64,000 nucleotides of DNA, taken from JB111 sp049856175 (GTDB taxonomy: Bacteria > Actinomycetota > Actinomycetes > Actinomycetales > Actinomycetaceae). Location: contig NZ_JBNDNA010000006.1 in the NCBI RefSeq assembly GCF_049856175.1, positions 62,001 to 126,000 of the forward strand. The letters are read 5' to 3'. The position numbers and the translations under genes were made by a program. Shown here one piece after another: positions 33,461 to 42,157 of this stretch. A model generated the notes under the pieces. That model was given only the letters and a program-made list of their open reading frames with translations. It did not search any database and was not told the origin of the DNA. Every line of letters starts with the position of its first letter. The stretch's first letter is position 1.

Positions 33461-34542
33461 GAGACCGCGACCCACTCGCCGTAGAAGATGGCGAGACCCG
33501 CGGCGGCGCACAGCAGCGCGATGAGCCAGAAGCGCACGACGATCGTCACCTCGCCCCAGCCGGACAGCTCGAAGTGGTGGTGCAGCGGGGCCATCTTGAA
33601 CACGCGCTTGCCGGTGGCCTTGTAGACACCGATCTGGATGACGTCGGAGATGACGACGGCAACGAACAGGCCGCCGATGACGACCCCGAGGAACTCGGTG
33701 CGGGTGAGGATCGTCATCCCGGCGAGCGCGCCGCCCAGGGCGAGCGAGCCGGTGTCACCCATGAAGATCTTCGCGGGGTTGGTGTTCCACCACAGGAAGC
33801 CCAGGCAGGCCCCGACGATGCAGGCGGCGATGATCGTGAGGTCGCGGGGGTCGCGGATCTCGTAGCACCCGGCGCCGGGCGCGTCGAGCACCTGGCAGGA
33901 CTGGTTCGACTGCCAGAAGGCGATGCCCGTGTAGGCCGCGAACACGATGGCCGACGCGCCGGTGGCCAGCCCGTCGAGGCCGTCGGTGAGGTTGACGGCG
34001 TTGGTCCAGGCCGTGATGAGGAAGTTCGCCCAGATGATGAAGAGCACGAGGCCGATGCCGGCGCCCGCGAAGGCCAGGTCGAGCGGGAGGTCGCGGACCC
34101 AGGAGATCGCCGTCGATGCCGGGGTCCGGTTGTTCTCGGAGGGGAACTGCAGGGCCATCACCGCGAACGAGATCCCGATGAAGGCCTGGCCGACGATCTT
34201 GGCGCGCGCGTCCAGGCCGAGGGAGCGGGCCCGGGAGATCTTGATGTAGTCGTCGAGGAAGCCGATGATCCCCATGCCGACCATGAGGTAGAGCAGCAGC
34301 AGTCCGGAGACGTGCGGCAGCCGGCCGGCCGAGATGTTCGCGACGGCGTACCCGATGACGGTGGCCGCGATGATGATGACGCCGCCCATGGTGGGCGTGC
34401 CGCGCTTGGTCTGGTGGCTGGTCGGCCCGTCCTGCCGGATGAACTGGCCGTACTCGCGTCTCACGAGGAGCCGGATGAACGCGGGCGTGCCGAGGAGCGT
34501 GACGACGAGCGCCACGCCGGCACCAACGAGGACGGCTGTCAT
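33457..34542 (-). CDS. mraY: phospho-N-acetylmuramoyl-pentapeptide transferase
   Basis: Ten-helix membrane enzyme (361 aa) that makes lipid I. Seen are HQTKRGTPTMGGVIIIAATV, the catalytic-region GIIGFLDDYIKISRARSLGL, NAVNLTDGLDGLATGAS, NTNPAKIFMGDTGSLALGG and the magnesium/uridine loop MAPLHHHFELSGWGE. ATG 34542 overlaps the murF stop by 4 bp. Confidence 0.97.
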   Translation of the reverse strand: MTAVLVGAGVALVVTLLGTPAFIRLLVRREYGQFIRQDGPTSHQTKRGTPTMGGVIIIAATVIGYAVANISAGRLPHVSGLLLLYLMVGMGIIGFLDDYIKISRARSLGLDARAKIVGQAFIGISFAVMALQFPSENNRTPASTAISWVRDLPLDLAFAGAGIGLVLFIIWANFLITAWTNAVNLTDGLDGLATGASAIVFAAYTGIAFWQSNQSCQVLDAPGAGCYEIRDPRDLTIIAACIVGACLGFLWWNTNPAKIFMGDTGSLALGGALAGMTILTRTEFLGVVIGGLFVAVVISDVIQIGVYKATGKRVFKMAPLHHHFELSGWGEVTIVVRFWLIALLCAAAGLAIFYGEWVAVS

Positions 34543-35996
34543 GGGCGCATCTTCTCGTCCCGGGCCGCCTCCGGCGCCGAGGCCCGGCCGCCGCCGGGTG
34601 TGAGAAGGTCCGCGACCTCCCACACGCCCGAGCCGCGCGAGCCCTTGAGCAGGACGGCGTCGCCGGGCCGGGTGATCTCCCGCACGCGCCCCGCGATCGC
34701 GTCGGGCGACGCGCCGGTCAGGTCGTCCACCTGGATTCCTGCGTCGCGCGCGGCGTCGGCCAGCGGGGCGGCCTCGGCCCCGACGACGACGACCGCCTCG
34801 ATCCCGTGCGCGGCCAGCTCGGGCGCGAGGCCGGCGTGCTCGGCGGCGGACTCCTCGCCGAGCTCGAGCATGTGCCCGAGGACGGCGACCCTGCGGCGGC
34901 CGGGCGCGATCGCGCTCAGCGTGGCCAGGCCGGCGCGCATCGAGTCGGGGTTGGCGTTGTAGGAGTCGTCGAGGAGCAGGACGTCGCCGTCGAGCGTGGA
35001 CACGGCGGTGCGGTGCGCGGACCTCGGGCCGGCGACGCGCAGCCGCGCGGCCAGCTCGGCCAGGTCCTCCCCCAGCGCGAGGCCGGCGGCGGTGGCGGCG
35101 AGCGCGTTGGCCACGTGGTGGGGCCCGACGAGGGCGAGCACGACCTCCGCGCTGCCGCGGTCCGTGCGCAGGGTGAAGACCGCGTGCCCGGCGTCGTCGC
35201 TGCGCACGTCGGTCGCGACGACGTCGGCGCCGGTGGCGCCCGAGGCGGAGAACGTGAGCACCTCGCCCGGTGCGAGGCGGGCCATCGCGGCGACCCGCTC
35301 GTCGTCGGCGTTGAGCACGGCGGTGCCGCCCGGCGCGAGCCCGGACACGAGCTCGGCCTTGGTGCGGGCGACGTTGTCGATCCCCCCGAAGTGGCCGAGG
35401 TGCGCGCGGCCGACGGCGAGGACGACCGAGACGTCCGGGGGCGCGACCGACGTGAGGTAGGTGAGGTTGCCGACCCGGTCGGCGCCCATCTCCAGAACGA
35501 GCGTGGTGGTCGCCTCGTCGGCGCGCAGGACGGTCAGCGGCAGGCCGACCTCGTTGTTCAGCGAGCCCGGGGGCGCCACGAGCGGTCCGCGCGGCTGCAG
35601 CAGGTCGACGAGCAGGTCCTTCGTCGTCGTCTTGCCGACCGAGCCGGTGACGGCGACGACGCCCGGCCGGCCCGAGCTGCGCAGAGCGGCGAGGGAGTGT
35701 CGGGCGAGATCGCCGAGGGCGTCGACGGTGTCCGGCACGACGACGAGGCGCGCGGGGTCGACGCCGTCCGCGACGGGCCGCGCCGGGTCGGTGACGAGGG
35801 CTCCGACGCCGCCCGCCGCGAGCGCCGCGGCGACGTGCGCGTGCCCGTCGGTGCGCTCGCCGGCGATGGCGACGAACAGGTCGCCCGGGCCGACGACCCG
35901 CGAGTCCTGCTGGGCGCCGCCGGTCACGTCCACGTCGTCGACGGCGGAGGCGGACCCGGTCGCGCGGGCGATCTCGGTCAGGCTGAGAGTGATCAC
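34539..35996 (-). CDS. murF: UDP-N-acetylmuramoyl-tripeptide--D-alanyl-D-alanine ligase
   Basis: Mur ligase of 485 aa. The N-terminal domain shows TGGAQQDSRVVGPGDLFVAI, the P-loop is VVAVTGSVGKTTTKDLLVDL, then LVLEMGADRVGNLTYL, LNADDERVAAMARLAPGEV, LLLDDSYNANPDSMRAGL and VLLKGSRGSGVWEVADLL. GTG 35996 overlaps the murE stop (GTGA). Confidence 0.97.
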   Translation of the reverse strand: MITLSLTEIARATGSASAVDDVDVTGGAQQDSRVVGPGDLFVAIAGERTDGHAHVAAALAAGGVGALVTDPARPVADGVDPARLVVVPDTVDALGDLARHSLAALRSSGRPGVVAVTGSVGKTTTKDLLVDLLQPRGPLVAPPGSLNNEVGLPLTVLRADEATTTLVLEMGADRVGNLTYLTSVAPPDVSVVLAVGRAHLGHFGGIDNVARTKAELVSGLAPGGTAVLNADDERVAAMARLAPGEVLTFSASGATGADVVATDVRSDDAGHAVFTLRTDRGSAEVVLALVGPHHVANALAATAAGLALGEDLAELAARLRVAGPRSAHRTAVSTLDGDVLLLDDSYNANPDSMRAGLATLSAIAPGRRRVAVLGHMLELGEESAAEHAGLAPELAAHGIEAVVVVGAEAAPLADAARDAGIQVDDLTGASPDAIAGRVREITRPGDAVLLKGSRGSGVWEVADLLTPGGGRASAPEAARDEKMRP

Positions 35997-37540
35997 GCCC
36001 CATCCTCCCCCGTGCCCGCCCCGCGCCGGGCGAGCGCCGCCCTCGCCTCCTCGCGGTCGTCGAGGTGGTGCGCGACGTCGCCGACCTCCTGGATCGTCTC
36101 GTGGCCCCGGCCGGCCAGCAGCACGGTGTCCTCGGGCGCGGCGGCGAGCACGGCGTGGGCGATGGCCTCCCGGCGGTCGCCGATCTCGACGACCGAGGTC
36201 CCGGCCACCGACCGGGCACCGGCGAGGATCTGGGCGCGGATGGTGGCGGGGTCCTCGGAGTGCGGGTCGTCGTCGGTGATGACGACCTCGTCGGCGAGGC
36301 GCGCGCTGACCTCGCCCATGAGGGGGCGCTTGACGGCGTCGCGGTCCCCGGCGGAGCCGGTCACGCACCACAGGCGGCCCTTCGTGGTGGGCCGCAGCTC
36401 GGCGAGCACGGTCTGCAGCGCCTCGGTGTTGTGGGCGAAGTCGACGACGACGCGGGGGCTCTCGGCGAGGACCTCCATCCGGCCCGGCACCGCGGGGCTG
36501 ACCCCGCCGTGGTCCGCCAGGGCGCGGGAGACCTCCTCGGTTCCGTGGCCGGCGCGCAGGACCATGCCGACGGCGAGGGCCGCGTTGGCGACGTTGAACG
36601 CGCCGGGCATGTCGGTGGCCGTCCGCACGTCGCCGCCCGGTCCGGTGAGCACGAGCGTGCCGGGCGGCGCGGCCTCGATCCGCAGCCGGGCGTCCGCGGA
36701 CCGGCCGAGGGTCCACACCTGACCGGGGCGAGCCCGACCGGCGTCGGCGGCGAGGCGGGCGCCCCAGGAGTCGTCGACGGTGATCACCCCGGTGCGCGAC
36801 CGGTCCGGGGCGAACAGCCTGGCCTTGGCGGCGAAGTACTCCTCGACCGTGCGGTGCAGGTCGAGGTGGTCCGGGGTGAGGTGGGTGAACCCGGCGACGT
36901 CGAACGTCACGCCGTCGACCCGGCCGAGCATGAGCGCGTGGGAGGAGACCTCCATGACGAGGTCGGTGACCCCGGCCTCCGCCATGGCGGCGAGCATGGC
37001 GTGCAGCTCGTCGGCCTGCGGGGTGGTCAGGGCGGCCGGCACGGAGGTGCCGGCGACCCGGATCTCGACCGTGCCGATGAGCCCGGTGGTGCGGCCGAGC
37101 GCGGTGAGCACGTGGTCGACCATGAACGCGGTCGTCGTCTTGCCGTTGGTGCCGGTCAGGGCGAACGTGCGCAGGCGCTCGGCGGGGCGGCCCCAGGCGA
37201 GAGCGGCGACCGGGCCGACGACGGCGGCGACGTCGTCGACGACGACGAGCGGGACGCCCGGGTCTCCGCCGGCACGGGCGAGCCGGGCGCCCTCGGGATC
37301 GGTGAGGATCGCGGCGGCCCCGCGCGCGACGGCGTCCGGGGCGAAGCGCGCGGCGTGGTGCCGGGCGCCCGGCCGGGCGACGAACAGCTCGCCGCCGATG
37401 ATCCTCCGGTTGTCGGCGACCACGCCGGCGACCCGGGTGCCGGCGCCGGGCGCCGGCCCGACGAGGTGCTGCTCGGCAGCTCGCGTGAGCTCGGCGAGGT
37501 CGACGGGCGCCACGGAGCTCGGCCGTAGCGAGAAGGTCAC
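35993..37540 (-). CDS. murE: UDP-N-acetylmuramoyl-L-alanyl-D-glutamate ligase MurE, non-DAP-type motif
   Basis: Mur ligase of 515 aa that adds the third peptide residue. FALTGTNGKTTTAFMVDHVL is the P-loop (about 127-146), TTPQADELHAMLAAMAEAG and FTHLTPDHLDLH follow. The amino-acid specificity loop reads ITDDDPHSEDP (421-431). meso-DAP enzymes have DNPR; here His427 takes the Arg position that binds the DAP carboxylate. This suggests L-Lys or L-Orn as third residue, as in many Micrococcales. GTG 37540 overlaps the ftsI stop. Confidence 0.95.
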   Translation of the reverse strand: MTFSLRPSSVAPVDLAELTRAAEQHLVGPAPGAGTRVAGVVADNRRIIGGELFVARPGARHHAARFAPDAVARGAAAILTDPEGARLARAGGDPGVPLVVVDDVAAVVGPVAALAWGRPAERLRTFALTGTNGKTTTAFMVDHVLTALGRTTGLIGTVEIRVAGTSVPAALTTPQADELHAMLAAMAEAGVTDLVMEVSSHALMLGRVDGVTFDVAGFTHLTPDHLDLHRTVEEYFAAKARLFAPDRSRTGVITVDDSWGARLAADAGRARPGQVWTLGRSADARLRIEAAPPGTLVLTGPGGDVRTATDMPGAFNVANAALAVGMVLRAGHGTEEVSRALADHGGVSPAVPGRMEVLAESPRVVVDFAHNTEALQTVLAELRPTTKGRLWCVTGSAGDRDAVKRPLMGEVSARLADEVVITDDDPHSEDPATIRAQILAGARSVAGTSVVEIGDRREAIAHAVLAAAPEDTVLLAGRGHETIQEVGDVAHHLDDREEARAALARRGAGTGEDGA

Positions 37541-39336
37541 TGGGGCCCCCACTCCACCCCGGGCTCGAGCGGCAGGTAGGGGGCGGGCTCCGTCGAGGGC
37601 GGGACACCGAGGTGGGACATCGCGACCTCGGCGACGTCGGAGAAGACGGGGGCGGCCACGCGCGAACCGTACGACGCGCCGTCGGCGTTGTACATGACGA
37701 CGCCGATGGCGACCTCGGGTGCGTCGGCGGGGATGACGCCGATGAACGTGCCGACACGTCCCGACAGGGGGCCGTTCTCGTCCGGGACCTGGGCGGTGCC
37801 GGTCTTGCCGGCCACGCGGTACCCCTCGACGGCGGCGAGCTGGGCGGTGCCCTCCTCGGAGACGGCGCCCTCCATCATCGCCAGGGTGTCCGCCGCGCTC
37901 TCCTCGGAGACGACCCGCTGGCCGTCGAGGAGCGGGGTGGGGGTCATCGTGCCGTCGACCTCCTCCACGGCCTCGACGACGTGCGGGTCCATCCGGACCC
38001 CGCCGTTGCCGATCGTCGCCGCCGTCGAGGTCGACTGCAGGAGCGTGAGCGCCAGGCCCTGGCCGAACATCGACGTGTAGTTCTGCCGCTCGTCCCAGCT
38101 CTCGTAGGGGGCGAGGATGCCGGACGACTCGCCGGGCAGCTCGATCCCGGTCCGCTGGCCGAGGCCGAACCGCTGGAGGTAGTCGTACCGGACGTCGATC
38201 GGGACCGTGTCGCCGATCTGGACGAGCCCGGTGTTGTAGGAGCGGGCCAGCACACCGGCGGTGGTGAGGGTGACCGGGTCGTGCGAGTCGTTGTCCCGGA
38301 ACTCCTGCCCGTTGGGCATCGTGATCCGGTCCGGGGTCAGCCACTCGTCGTCGACCTCGACCCCGCCGGCGTCCAGGGCCATCGCGAACGTCGGGATCTT
38401 GCCGGTCGAGCCGGGCATGTACGGCGTGGTGACGGCGCGCGAGCCGCGGTCCTCGGGGGCCGAGTCCTGGTAGTTGCCCGGGTCGACGGTGTTGTTGTCG
38501 CACAGCGCGAGGATGCGGCCGGTGCCGATCTCCTCGACGACGACGGCGCCCCAGGCGGCGCCGTGCCGCTCGACGGCCTCGTCGATGATCCGCTGGCACT
38601 CGTACTGGAGGTTGCGGTCGATCGTGGTCTGGACGTCGCGCCCCTGGACGGCCGGGACGTCCTCGCGGGTGGCGCCGGGGATCACCTGGCCGTCGCGGCC
38701 GATCTCGACCGTCGTCGAGCCGTCGGTCCCGGACAGGACCTCCTCGTAGCTCAGCTCGAGGCCGGCGAGCCCGACCCCGTCGCGGCCGACGAAGCCGACG
38801 ACGTTCCCGCCGGTGTTGCCGTTGGGGTACAGGCGGTCGACGGCGGCCTCGGGCTCGATCCCGATGATCCCGAGCTCGCGGATCTGACGCCACTGGGCGG
38901 GGCTGATGTCGCGGGCGATGTAGGCGAAGGTCGAGTCGCCGACCATGAGCGCGCCGAGCTCGGCGGGGTCGACGTCGAGGATCGGGGCGATGCGCTCGGC
39001 GGCGGCGGAGATGCCGGTGCCGACGACCTCCCCGTCCTCGTCGCGTGCCTCGTAGGAGGTGATGAGCTGCTGGTTGACGCCGAGGTTGTACGTCTGGACC
39101 GAGGTGGCCAGGACCTCGCCGTTCGCGTCGAGGATCTCGCCGCGCTGGGCCTGGATCGCGTACGTGCGGGTGCGGTTGTCCCGCGCGTCGCTCGCGAGCT
39201 GGGGGCCCTCGAGGGCCTGGACCCAGATGAGGCGGCCCGCGACGACGAGCAGGATCGCCAGGAGCACGACGAGCAGGAGGCGCGTGCGGCGCATCCAGTC
39301 GCGCGGGTCGGTGGACACCAGCGGCGAGCGTGCCAT
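37537..39336 (-). CDS. ftsI: septal penicillin-binding protein FtsI/PBP2B
   Basis: Class B transpeptidase of 599 aa. A membrane anchor lies at about 19-40 (RLLLVVLLAILLVVAGRLIW), then the pedestal domain, then the transpeptidase domain with catalytic Ser310 in PGSTGKIPTFAM, SYN at 366-368 and KTG at 511-513. It lacks C-terminal PASTA domains. The ATG overlaps the ftsL stop by one base (TGATG). Confidence 0.97.
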   Translation of the reverse strand: MARSPLVSTDPRDWMRRTRLLLVVLLAILLVVAGRLIWVQALEGPQLASDARDNRTRTYAIQAQRGEILDANGEVLATSVQTYNLGVNQQLITSYEARDEDGEVVGTGISAAAERIAPILDVDPAELGALMVGDSTFAYIARDISPAQWRQIRELGIIGIEPEAAVDRLYPNGNTGGNVVGFVGRDGVGLAGLELSYEEVLSGTDGSTTVEIGRDGQVIPGATREDVPAVQGRDVQTTIDRNLQYECQRIIDEAVERHGAAWGAVVVEEIGTGRILALCDNNTVDPGNYQDSAPEDRGSRAVTTPYMPGSTGKIPTFAMALDAGGVEVDDEWLTPDRITMPNGQEFRDNDSHDPVTLTTAGVLARSYNTGLVQIGDTVPIDVRYDYLQRFGLGQRTGIELPGESSGILAPYESWDERQNYTSMFGQGLALTLLQSTSTAATIGNGGVRMDPHVVEAVEEVDGTMTPTPLLDGQRVVSEESAADTLAMMEGAVSEEGTAQLAAVEGYRVAGKTGTAQVPDENGPLSGRVGTFIGVIPADAPEVAIGVVMYNADGASYGSRVAAPVFSDVAEVAMSHLGVPPSTEPAPYLPLEPGVEWGPQ

Positions 39337-39761
39337 CAGCTGTTCTCCTCCTCGGTGGGCCCGCCGGTGATCTCACCGGTGCCGAGCTCGATGAAGTAGG
39401 TGGTCCCGGGGCGGGTCATGCCGAGCTCCTGGGCCCGCTCGTCGAGCGCGGCGGGCGAGCCGGCGGCGTCGAGCTCGATCTGGAGCGCGGCGACGGACTC
39501 CTCGACGAGGGCGAGGTCCATCTGCCGGTCGTGCAGGGCGTAGGCGGCCTCGGCCATGCGGATGTTGAGCACGAGGACCGTGGCGAGCGCACCGAGCAGG
39601 ATGAGTGCGAGGACCGCGACGAACGGGGCCCGCGAGCGTGCCGGCACCGGGCTGGGGACGACGGTCAGGCGGGTGGACCGGCGTGCGGCGGGCACCTGCG
39701 ACGGCGCGGCCGCCCGACGCCGTGGCGTGCGGGACGGCCCGGGCAGGGGCTGTGCGCTCAT
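39336..39761 (-). CDS. ftsL: cell division protein FtsL-like
   Basis: A 141-aa bitopic protein. A basic, Pro-rich cytosolic tail (1-45), one membrane helix (about 46-67, APFVAVLALILLGALATVLV) and an extracytoplasmic coiled coil (MAEAAYALHDRQMDLALVEE onwards) match the FtsL/FtsB layout. Position between rsmH and ftsI is the usual ftsL position. It would join FtsQ and FtsB to activate FtsWI. Confidence 0.88.
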   Translation of the reverse strand: MSAQPLPGPSRTPRRRAAAPSQVPAARRSTRLTVVPSPVPARSRAPFVAVLALILLGALATVLVLNIRMAEAAYALHDRQMDLALVEESVAALQIELDAAGSPAALDERAQELGMTRPGTTYFIELGTGEITGGPTEEENS

Positions 39762-40897
39762 CGATGGCTCCTCGGCTGCGCGGTACGCGCTTCAGCGGGT
39801 CGGTCGGCGGTGCTGTCGGTGGTGCGGCGTGCGGTGCTGCGTGCGGTGCTCGGCCCCGCGTCGGGTGCCGTGCGGCGCCGAGGGCCCGGGCGGTCCCCGC
39901 CGCGGGCCAGGTGCGCCGGGGTGGGACGCAGCCGCTCGGCGGCCCTCAGTCGGACGGCGCGGGCCCGGGGGTTGGCGGCGACCTCGCCGGTGTCCGCCTC
40001 CTCCGCGCCGCGGGTGAGCAGGCGCAGGTAGGGCTGGTGGGTGTCGGGGACGACCGGCATGTCCGGCGGGGCCGAGGTCGTGGCGCCGCGGGCGAGCTCC
40101 GCCTTGACGAGGCGGTCCTCGAGGGACTGGTAGGACTCCACGACGATCCGGCCGCCGACGGCGAGCGCCTCGACGGCCCGCGGCAGCGCACCGGCGAGGA
40201 TGTCGAGCTCGCCGTTGACGGCGATGCGCAGGGCCTGGAAGGTCCGCTTGGCGGGGTTGCCGCCGGTGCGCCTGCCGGCGGCCGGCATGGCGGCGTCGAC
40301 GACGGCGACGAGATCGGCGGTCGTCCGCAGCGGGTCGGTGGTCCGGCGCCGGACGATCTCGGCGGCGAGGCGGGGGGCGAACCTCTCCTCGCCGTACTGG
40401 CGCAGGATGCGCCGCAGCTCCCGCTCGTCGAGGGTGGCGAGCAGGTCGGCGGCGGTCGGGCCGGTCGTCGCGTCCATCCGCATGTCGAGCGGCGCGTCCT
40501 GGGAGTAGGAGAAGCCCCGCGCGGTCTCGTCGAGCTGGAGTGAGGAGACGCCGAGGTCCATGAGGACACCGTCGACCGCGCCGCCGGCGTGCTCGGCGAC
40601 GACCTCGTCGATCTCGTCGTAGGTGGCATGGACGCCGGTGAACCGGCCCGGGTACCCGGCGAGACGCTCGGCAGCCAGCGCGAGGGCCTCGGTGTCCCGG
40701 TCGATCCCGATGACGCGCAGCTCGGGGAACCGGGCGAGCGCGCCGGCCGCGTGCCCGCCGAGACCGAGAGTGGCGTCGACGAGCACCGCCCCGGGGGCCT
40801 CGAGTGCCGGGGCGAGCAGGTCGAGGCAGCGCTCCAGGAGGACCGGCAGGTGACGGTCCTGGGTCGCGCGCGGCGCGGGCTCCGGCGTGGTGGTCAT
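39758..40897 (-). CDS. rsmH: 16S rRNA (cytosine1402-N4)-methyltransferase
   Basis: SAM-dependent enzyme of 379 aa. It shows RHLPVLLERCLDLLAPALE-like text at the start, the SAM motif LVDATLGLGGHAAGALARFP, IGIDRDTEALALAAERL, VDGVLMDLGVSSLQLDETA and GFSYSQDAPLDMRMD. A Pro/Arg/Thr-rich C-terminal tail of about 60 residues is extra. An AGAGGAGG site precedes the ATG at 40897. Its long leader carries the candidate mraW RNA motif. Confidence 0.96.
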   Translation of the reverse strand: MTTTPEPAPRATQDRHLPVLLERCLDLLAPALEAPGAVLVDATLGLGGHAAGALARFPELRVIGIDRDTEALALAAERLAGYPGRFTGVHATYDEIDEVVAEHAGGAVDGVLMDLGVSSLQLDETARGFSYSQDAPLDMRMDATTGPTAADLLATLDERELRRILRQYGEERFAPRLAAEIVRRRTTDPLRTTADLVAVVDAAMPAAGRRTGGNPAKRTFQALRIAVNGELDILAGALPRAVEALAVGGRIVVESYQSLEDRLVKAELARGATTSAPPDMPVVPDTHQPYLRLLTRGAEEADTGEVAANPRARAVRLRAAERLRPTPAHLARGGDRPGPRRRTAPDAGPSTARSTARRTTDSTADRPAEARTAQPRSHR

Positions 40898-41227
40898 GCG
40901 GTCCTCCTCTCGGGTGTCTCGTGCTGAGGCGGTCGGGCTGCCTCGGTCGGGCCGGCGGAGCCGGACGGGCGGGTCCGGCTGCGGCGGGGCGGGCTGGCGG
41001 CACGAGCTCGGGGTGCGTTCCGGCTCGTACCGCCAGGACTCCCACCTCCGTCTCCGGCGCCGGGGAAGTGCGCCGGGGACGGGCGCACCGACGCCGGGGA
41101 AGTGCGTCGGTGCGGTGGGAGACCTCGCGGGGCGAGCTCCGGTGTGCCGTCACAGCTGTGCAGATGTGGGGTGGAGCGGGGTGGGGCGTCGGGGCGGGCA
41201 GGTCCGGGCGGGCGATGGTCGGGCGGG
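40898..41227 (-). promoter_or_regulatory. mraZ-rsmH intergenic region
   Basis: This 330-bp gap contains no gene. Its middle holds three hairpins (40996-41112, listed separately). The part next to mraZ is G-rich on the plus strand and shows nothing else recognisable. Confidence 0.5.
40996..41112 (-). ncRNA. candidate mraW RNA motif (cis-regulatory hairpins upstream of rsmH)
   Basis: Two minus-strand hairpins share the same 9-nt loop ACTTCCCCG. One has 9-bp arms CACCGACGC and GCGTCGGTG (41086-41112). The other has 7-bp arms CCGGCGC and GCGCCGG (41054-41076). A third, 12-bp hairpin with one wobble pair (GGCGGTACGAGC against GCTCGTGCCGCC) lies at 40996-41034. The described actinobacterial mraW RNA motif lies upstream of mraW (rsmH) and, as I recall, has CUUCCCC in its terminal loops. 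Position and loop sequence both fit. It probably adjusts dcw expression between mraZ and rsmH. Confidence 0.75.
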
Positions 41228-41659
41228 TCAGAACAGACCCGGGACCACCTCCTCGGCGGTGTCGGCGAACGACTCCTCCTGGGCGGCGAGGTAGTCGGCC
41301 CATGCGGTGGCGTCCCAGATCTCGATCCGGCTGCCCGCCCCGATGACCGCCAGCTCGCGGTCGAGCCCCGCGTAGCGGCGCAGGTTCGCCGGGATCGTCA
41401 GGCGGCCCTGCTTGTCCGGCACCTCGTCCGAGGCGCCCGAGAGGAACACGCGCAGGTAGTCGCGGGCCTGCTTCGAGGTGACCGGCGCCTGCCGGAGCCG
41501 CTCGTGCATCGACTCGAACTCGGCCGTGGGGAACGCGAAGAGGCAGCGGTCCTGCCCCCGGGTGAGCACGAGGCCGTCGGCGAGGTCCGTGCGGAACTTC
41601 GCGGGCAGTATCAGCCGGCCCTTGTCGTCCAGACGCGGTTCGTAGGTGCCGAGGAACAT
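41228..41659 (-). CDS. mraZ: transcriptional regulator MraZ
   Basis: The 143-aa protein has two SpoVT-AbrB-like domains: MFLGTYEPRLDDKGRLILPA (1-20 onwards) and SDEVPDKQGRLTIPANLRRY (about 76-95), each with the DxxGR(L) turn. MraZ forms rings that bind direct repeats in the mra promoter and control the dcw operon. Three such repeats lie 40-66 bp upstream. It is the first gene of the dcw cluster. Confidence 0.97.
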   Translation of the reverse strand: MFLGTYEPRLDDKGRLILPAKFRTDLADGLVLTRGQDRCLFAFPTAEFESMHERLRQAPVTSKQARDYLRVFLSGASDEVPDKQGRLTIPANLRRYAGLDRELAVIGAGSRIEIWDATAWADYLAAQEESFADTAEEVVPGLF

Positions 41660-41698
41660 CGCGGCACCTCCCTCGTCGTCGCCCTGCCGCTCCCGTGA

Positions 41699-41725
41699 CC
41701 ACCACGTTACTCCACTTCACTCCAC
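41699..41725 (-). promoter_or_regulatory. MraZ-binding repeats
   Basis: On the minus strand GTGGAGT, GTGGAGT and GTGGTGG begin at 41725, 41715 and 41705, an exact 10-bp period. MraZ binds such short G-rich direct repeats. They lie between 40 and 66 bp before the mraZ start, where the promoter is expected. Confidence 0.75.
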
Positions 41726-41954
41726 CGCGATAGCAGATTGCGCCGACATCCGACGCGTGTCGCGCGACTTCCCAGGTAATTCCTGGTGGTGGCCGGTGGA
41801 GGGAAAGTTCCCCGACGACGACGCCCCGCGCGGCACCGCCTCCTCGTGTGGTCCCGCCCGACCGGTGGTGCTCCGCACGGGCGCGGACGGATCGGTGAGA
41901 TCCCGGCCTCCTGGCGGACGGGCGCGCGGCCGGCCGACGACACCGGCTGCGCGC

Positions 41955-42014
41955 GGGGAGCGAAGTGGGGAGCGAAGTGGGGAGCGACGTGGGGAGCGAA
42001 GTGGGGAGCGACGT
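41955..42014. repeat. 12-bp tandem repeat, 5 copies
   Basis: Five consecutive units of GGGGAGCGAAGT, two of them with C at the tenth position, followed by a partial unit. The phase GTGGGGA recurs in every unit and resembles the GTGGAGT boxes upstream of mraZ, about 230-290 bp away. Confidence 0.85.
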
Positions 42015-42070
42015 GGGGGACGCGGCACGGGCACCCTCGGACGACCCGGCCGCCCTCGCCATGCACGACG

Positions 42071-42108
42071 ACGGCCCCCGGTCCGCATCGCTGCGGGCCG
42101 GGGGCCGT
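42071..42108 (-). terminator. 17-bp hairpin downstream of DUF3040 gene
   Basis: Arms of 17 nt (ending ...CCGCA and TGCGG...) with a 4-nt loop and one imperfect pair lie about 50 nt after the DUF3040 stop. This is a strong GC-rich terminator candidate without a T-run. Confidence 0.65.
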
Positions 42109-42157
42109 CGGTCAGGCGTGCGGTCGCCGGCGCGTCAGTGCCGGGGACCGGGGTGGG

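Larger units (their letters stand above)
41726..42157. other. non-coding region upstream of mraZ
   Basis: No convincing gene lies here. It holds an interrupted palindrome CCAGGTAATTCCTGG (41772-41786), a 12-bp tandem repeat (41955-42014) and a 17-bp hairpin (42071-42108). Open frames through the tandem repeat encode only repeat peptides. Confidence 0.5.
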
